This document shows, piece after piece, positions 14,219 to 17,872 of a stretch of 17,872 bases of DNA. The DNA is from an uncultured Lachnospiraceae bacterium. GTDB lineage: Bacteria; Bacillota; Clostridia; Lachnospirales; Lachnospiraceae. A program made the translations under genes and the position numbers. The notes under the pieces are model-generated. The model was given only the letters and a program-made list of their open reading frames with translations. It was not told where the DNA came from and ran no database searches. How positions within the stretch are numbered: the stretch's first letter is position 1; every line of letters starts with the position of its first letter. The stretch spans positions 175,640-193,511 of the forward strand of contig CARQVR010000001.1 of NCBI GenBank assembly GCA_949051815.1, in the 5' to 3' direction.

Positions 14219-15340
14219 TCAAGACTCGCAGCAGGCGTCGAATACGATACTCCATTTCTCCTTCGTCGCTTTTACAGGATCATAACTGTCCTCCAGCATT
14301 TCATTTTTCTGCTTTTCCTTCTCGTCAAAATAAATAAATTCTTCAAAATCCTGCTCATGAATCAAAGAAAGCGGATAGATACACTTCCCTTCACCCGTAT
14401 ACCGCTTCCACATGCTGGTGTCGTCCCGCGCATAAACCTTTTTACCAAGAGCCAGCATAATCGTTATGTTTCCCATCGCCTGCTGCCTGTCATTGTTAAA
14501 AATTCCGATATGCATACCCGCGAGAAACGTGACATAATCCTCGTATTTCATATAAGTCACAATCGGGTGAAAAGCATCGCCAAGTAACCGCTTCCCCTCA
14601 CCGAGTATCATTTCCCGATACTGCGCTTCCCCGTATGCCAGCGGAACATATACCCTGATACGATCTGCCGGAAACCTCCTGAGCATCTCAAATACTTCCA
14701 GATGGTGGTTACTGTCGGTGGCAGAGTTACCGACCAGAATATTGACCGGTTCGTCCGCCCGTGCACCCGCATCACCGTACCGCTGACGGTAATCCGCAAG
14801 CCGGAGTTTTCTGTTTGTGTTTCTTGGCATAGGCGCAACATAATGTCTGTTTGCGATGTGTGTCATTTCATAAAATACATCGTATTCTCCCTCAATAAGA
14901 AAGATGAGCCCGGCACACCTCTTACAACAGTAAACTTTCAACCAGTTTTTTATGATCTGTTTCCACCTTTTCGTCGAATCTCTCAGACAGTAAAAGTCGC
15001 CGCCCCAGAAATGAAAGAAAGTCTTTTCCTTCTCCTGTTTTCTAAAAAAGGCAACTGCCGCATGGGAGTTAAACACCCCCGATACAATTATTTTCGTGGC
15101 TTGTTTCAGCAGCCTTTTTATTGCGGGATTTATTAAGATTTCAAAATATTTTTTTATAAAATAAATATTTTTGTCGTCTATGAACTTACCGCCCTCAAAT
15201 GTCCCGGAAATAATAAAGGAATGTCTATAAGCGGACATGTGCTCTTTCATAAAATTTACATAGCCCGCTGTAAATTTATCGTTTGAAAGAATATGCACAA
15301 TTTCTTTTTTCTCCAAAATTCTGTTTTTCTCTCCCCGCAA
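14219..15340 (-). CDS. WecF/GT56-like 4-acetamido-4,6-dideoxyhexosyltransferase
   Basis: 373 residues. Family features: EIVHILSNDKFTAGYVNFM (13-31), FFHFWGGDFY (108-117), ILVGNSATDSNHHLEVFEML (201-220) and GIFNNDRQQAMGNI (279-292). E. coli WecF adds Fuc4NAc from dTDP-Fuc4NAc to the lipid-linked disaccharide of enterobacterial common antigen. Here the sugar is probably a similar amino-dideoxyhexose, supplied by the DegT aminotransferase, but this is not shown. The start is uncertain: TTG 15340 has GGGGGA 9 nt upstream. TTG 15316 and GTG 15298 are later options, and homology begins near residue 13. It follows the symporter gene by 36 nt and precedes the flippase by 1 nt. No membrane segment is seen; it would act at the inner face of the membrane. 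Confidence 0.85.
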   Translation of the reverse strand: MRGEKNRILEKKEIVHILSNDKFTAGYVNFMKEHMSAYRHSFIISGTFEGGKFIDDKNIYFIKKYFEILINPAIKRLLKQATKIIVSGVFNSHAAVAFFRKQEKEKTFFHFWGGDFYCLRDSTKRWKQIIKNWLKVYCCKRCAGLIFLIEGEYDVFYEMTHIANRHYVAPMPRNTNRKLRLADYRQRYGDAGARADEPVNILVGNSATDSNHHLEVFEMLRRFPADRIRVYVPLAYGEAQYREMILGEGKRLLGDAFHPIVTYMKYEDYVTFLAGMHIGIFNNDRQQAMGNITIMLALGKKVYARDDTSMWKRYTGEGKCIYPLSLIHEQDFEEFIYFDEKEKQKNEMLEDSYDPVKATKEKWSIVFDACCES

Positions 15341-15376
15341 GCTCTGCTATCCCCCATACTGCCAGCCGAATCCGCT

Positions 15377-16564
15377 CTATTTCAAACGCTTATCCACAAT
15401 ACACGCTGTCACGGCATCTCCCGTCACATTGGTGAGCGTCCTGCCCATATCCAGTATCCGGTCTATTCCGGCAACCAATGCGATGCCGTCAACAGGCAGT
15501 CCCACCGAGACAAGCACCGTACTTAAAACTACCATTGCCGCTCCCGGCACGCCCGCCGCCCCGATGGACGCTAATGTACCGGTCAGGATAATTACAACCT
15601 GCGACAGTATACTGAGCTCAATACCGTATGCCTGTGCGATAAACAACGCCACAATTCCCTGATACAGCGCATTACCATCCATGTTTATGGTTGCTCCAAG
15701 CGGCAGGACAAATCCGCTTGCCTCTTTGGAGAGCTTTAACTCCTCCTGCATCCTCTTCATGGATACAGGCAGCGCCGCCGCAGAGCTGCAGCTTACAAAG
15801 GCAATGACCTGCGCCGGCAACATCGCCTTATAGAACTCTTTCAGGCTGAAATCTGACAGACATTTCAAAGATACGGTATATGTAATTCCCATCTGGATAA
15901 CAACCGCAAGATAAAATACAAGAATCAATTTGCCAAGCGGCAGTAAAACGCTCAGTCCGTTAGCCGCCACGGTAGGTATCATCAATCCCAAAATACCAAT
16001 CGGTGTTAATGCCATCACGCCTTTTGTAATGAGGCTCATCACATCATAAATATCTTCTATCAGCTCATGCAGCCGTTCCCCTTTAGGCGCTGCCTTTACA
16101 ATTGCCACTCCGATCACAACCGCCGCAAAAATAATCTGCAGCATATTTGCATTCAGCAATGACTCCAAAATGTTGCTGGGAAAAATGCTCACAATCTGAT
16201 CCGCAATACCCGGAAATTCCTTTGCTTCATACACTTCACTCCCAACCACAATACCTGCACCGGGTTTAAAGATATTAGATAACACAAGACCGATAATAAC
16301 GGCAATCGCTGTTGTCATCGTGAAAAAAACGACGGTAATCATTCCCATTTTCCCGATCTTTTTCACATCCGTAATACTGGAAATGCCCACGATCAGCGAT
16401 GAGAACACCAGCGGAACCATAATCATTTTTATTAAATTAATGTAGATCGTACCGAGCGGCCGGAACAGTTCCGCCGTCTCCACATTCCCCTGCAGCGCCG
16501 CTCCGATAACCACGCTGGCAAGCAGCGAGACAAAGATCATAATTGCCGATTTGCTTTTTTTCAT
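15377..16564 (-). CDS. Dicarboxylate/amino acid:cation symporter (DAACS, GltP/GltT-type)
   Basis: 395 residues with eight membrane helices and two re-entrant loops. Signature segments: the serine-rich hairpin FVSCSSAAALPVSMKR (256-271), LPLGATINMDGNALYQG (287-303; NMDG at 294-297), and GIDRILDMGRTLTNVTGDA (366-384) with D368, D372 and N379 for substrate and cation. It imports glutamate, aspartate or C4-dicarboxylates with H+ or Na+. ATG 16564 follows the ribosome site GGAGG, which lies in the end of the preceding gene. The gap is 4 nt, so coupling with ATP-grasp 1 is likely. Position between an ATP-grasp ligase and glycan genes suggests it supplies an amino acid substrate, but general nutrition cannot be excluded. 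Confidence 0.93.
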   Translation of the reverse strand: MKKSKSAIMIFVSLLASVVIGAALQGNVETAELFRPLGTIYINLIKMIMVPLVFSSLIVGISSITDVKKIGKMGMITVVFFTMTTAIAVIIGLVLSNIFKPGAGIVVGSEVYEAKEFPGIADQIVSIFPSNILESLLNANMLQIIFAAVVIGVAIVKAAPKGERLHELIEDIYDVMSLITKGVMALTPIGILGLMIPTVAANGLSVLLPLGKLILVFYLAVVIQMGITYTVSLKCLSDFSLKEFYKAMLPAQVIAFVSCSSAAALPVSMKRMQEELKLSKEASGFVLPLGATINMDGNALYQGIVALFIAQAYGIELSILSQVVIILTGTLASIGAAGVPGAAMVVLSTVLVSVGLPVDGIALVAGIDRILDMGRTLTNVTGDAVTACIVDKRLK

Positions 16565-16568
16565 TTAC

Positions 16569-17750
16569 TCATTCCTCCACCAGCACCTTAATGTGCTGCT
16601 TTATATTTTTAATGTCATTCTCCATTTCTTCCGGATCTTTAAACTTTAACAGCGCAACGCCGACTACTCCGCTGCTGTTTTCATATTCACCCACCGGTTC
16701 CCCCTTCTGTTTGTGAATATAGGTACAGGCAACCTTATCCCGAATGTACTCATCAAAAAAGATCTCCCTGAAAGGTCCGCTTACATCGCTGCCGATAATA
16801 TACTGAAAGCAGCACTGTACATGCTCCACCGGTTCCACCGTGCACGGTTCCCCCATGGCGATCTGCAATACTGCATCCACCTCGTCCCCGCCCGTGGCCA
16901 GCTCCATAATCTGCGGAACATAATTTCCTCCCGTGCGTGGTCCGATCTCAATAACATAGATTTCTCTTTGTTCCGTAACTCTGACCTCAATATTGATGCC
17001 GCCGCACAAAAAGCCCGAACGCTCTACCACGCGTGATACTTCCTCATAAACATCCCTCATCAGAGACTGGTCAAGTCTCGCCGGAAAGGACGTCCCGATG
17101 GGTGCCGAGTGCTTGAATCGCTGTTCACCAAGCGCCACAAAAAGCAGCTTTCCATCCACCACCACGCCATCGCCGTGGAGCTGATTATACGGAGACTCTA
17201 TGCACTCTTCCACTATGACTCTCCCGCATCTTGAAAATGGAAATGCGCCCGCCACCGCCTGCTGCAGCCCGGTCTGCTTCTCTATCCTGCACACCCCTTT
17301 ACTCCCCGAGGAATCCACCGGTTTTACCATACACGGATATTTAATCCTCGAAATAGCATCAGTCAATTCTTCCGGCTTCGTAAGTACAATAAAACCGGGT
17401 GCACAAAATCCATTTTCCTTTTGGAATCGCCTGAACAGGTCTTTTTCACTTAAAAGCCGTACCGATTCATAATCCGCTCCGGATAGCTGCATTGCGTCAC
17501 AGACGTAAGCCGCTGTTGCTGCCGAAGGATCAGACGCATATGCAATGATGCCGTCTATGTCTTTTTCTCTGGCGAACCGCAGTACCGCTTCCTTATCAGT
17601 TGTGCTGATTTCCGCATACTCATCCGCAAATACGTGTCCCGGGTTTGCCGGAAGATAATCACAGGTAATCACATAATACCCAAGCTCTCTGGCACGTTTT
17701 ATCGCCGGGATTTGCGAATACGCTCCGCCCAGCATCAGTATTTTCCGCAT
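16569..17750 (-). CDS. ATP-grasp domain ligase 1
   Basis: 393 residues. A Rossmann-like N-terminal domain (KILMLGGAYSQIPAIKRARE, 3-22) is followed by the ATP-grasp core: the glycine-rich loop YPCMVKPVDSSGSKGV (138-153), ECIESPYNQLHGDGVV (182-197) and the metal site YVIEIGPRTGGNY (265-277). The C-terminal part reads SSGVVGVALLKF. The layout resembles carbamoyl-phosphate synthase/PurK-like and amino-acid ligase members such as BacD-type, but I cannot name the substrate. ATG 17750 is the start; GGAGGGG lies about 12 nt before it. The gene is followed by the symporter after 4 nt, and a weak promoter and an inverted repeat stand upstream. It may attach an amino acid or small acid to a sugar amine; inferred only. 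Confidence 0.87.
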   Translation of the reverse strand: MRKILMLGGAYSQIPAIKRARELGYYVITCDYLPANPGHVFADEYAEISTTDKEAVLRFAREKDIDGIIAYASDPSAATAAYVCDAMQLSGADYESVRLLSEKDLFRRFQKENGFCAPGFIVLTKPEELTDAISRIKYPCMVKPVDSSGSKGVCRIEKQTGLQQAVAGAFPFSRCGRVIVEECIESPYNQLHGDGVVVDGKLLFVALGEQRFKHSAPIGTSFPARLDQSLMRDVYEEVSRVVERSGFLCGGINIEVRVTEQREIYVIEIGPRTGGNYVPQIMELATGGDEVDAVLQIAMGEPCTVEPVEHVQCCFQYIIGSDVSGPFREIFFDEYIRDKVACTYIHKQKGEPVGEYENSSGVVGVALLKFKDPEEMENDIKNIKQHIKVLVEE

Positions 17751-17819
17751 TTGATTCGTCTTCCCCTCCGTATCATTTCAAAAATCTTTCTGTATTTAAA
17801 AGGAACTTCTTAACGACTT

Positions 17820-17849
17820 ATGATAAAATTGAAATCCCATTTTCCACAA
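17820..17849 (-). promoter_or_regulatory. Weak candidate promoter upstream of ATP-grasp 1
   Basis: On the minus strand TTGTGG (17849-17844) and TATCAT (17825-17820) are 18 bp apart. Transcription would start near 17813, about 60 nt before ATG 17750. The match is weak, but this is the only long non-coding stretch (122 bases) at the head of the run. Genes further upstream lie outside the window, so the run may begin elsewhere. Confidence 0.3.
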
Positions 17850-17852
17850 CAA

Positions 17853-17872
17853 AACATTTTCTATAAAATGTT
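17853..17872. repeat. Perfect inverted repeat at the right edge
   Basis: AACATTTT and AAAATGTT are separated by 4 nt (CTAT). The stem is 8 bp, AT-rich, and on the minus strand it is followed by TTGTTGTGG. It may be the terminator of a gene outside the window or an operator next to the candidate promoter at 17820-17849. It ends at the window edge, so it may extend further. Confidence 0.5.

Noticed and set aside
1..17872. tRNA, rRNA, CRISPR, insertion sequences, phage genes
   Set aside because: Nothing in the sequence supports them: no spaced identical repeats of CRISPR type, no transposase or integrase frame, no recognisable RNA gene.

Overview
The window holds 16 protein-coding genes, all read right to left on the minus strand. 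I see no rRNA, tRNA, CRISPR array, transposase or integrase. Clear AGGAG-type ribosome sites, a Wzx-type flippase beside teichoic-acid-style sugar genes, a CotH/VTC/DUF4956 trio and moderate GC suggest a Gram-positive of the Clostridia, perhaps Lachnospiraceae. That assignment is an inference from style and family content, not from a marker gene.

Layout in order of transcription. (1) 17750-12775: ATP-grasp ligase, dicarboxylate/amino-acid symporter, WecF/GT56-like glycosyltransferase, Wzx-like flippase. (2) 12740-7692: canonical DegT-type sugar aminotransferase, divergent DegT-like protein, second ATP-grasp ligase, NAD-dependent sugar epimerase/dehydratase, XAT-type acetyltransferase. (3) 7588-5970: NodB-like deacetylase overlapping an LpxD-like N-acyltransferase by 4 nt. 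(4) 5973-2931: CotH kinase-family protein (frame broken at a run of 11 G), VTC-domain protein, DUF4956 membrane protein. (5) 2867-915: large GT-C type membrane glycosyltransferase ending in a strong hairpin-plus-T terminator. (6) Beyond the terminator, a 5' part of a secreted protein with acidic 20-residue repeats starts at 657 and runs off the left edge; a structured-looking leader precedes it.

Gaps inside the 17-kb run are 1 to about 100 nt, and several genes overlap (4, 4, 8 and 20 nt), so it looks like one long transcription unit with a possible internal promoter at 7667-7695. Families 1-3 look like a surface-glycan pathway: make and modify amino sugars, add a sugar to a lipid carrier, flip it. 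The paired ATP-grasp enzymes and the amino-acid symporter suggest amino-acid decoration of the glycan. Deacetylase plus LpxD-like acyltransferase suggests N-deacetylation followed by re-acylation. The CotH-VTC-DUF4956 block suggests surface phosphorylation or polyphosphate chemistry.

The most notable observation is the poly-G tract that separates the CotH membrane-anchor segment from its kinase domain: losing one G restores a single 540-residue frame. This is either a phase-variation switch or a homopolymer base-call error. The second is the combination itself: LpxD-like, WecF-like, twin ATP-grasp and CotH/VTC/DUF4956 genes in one apparent operon.
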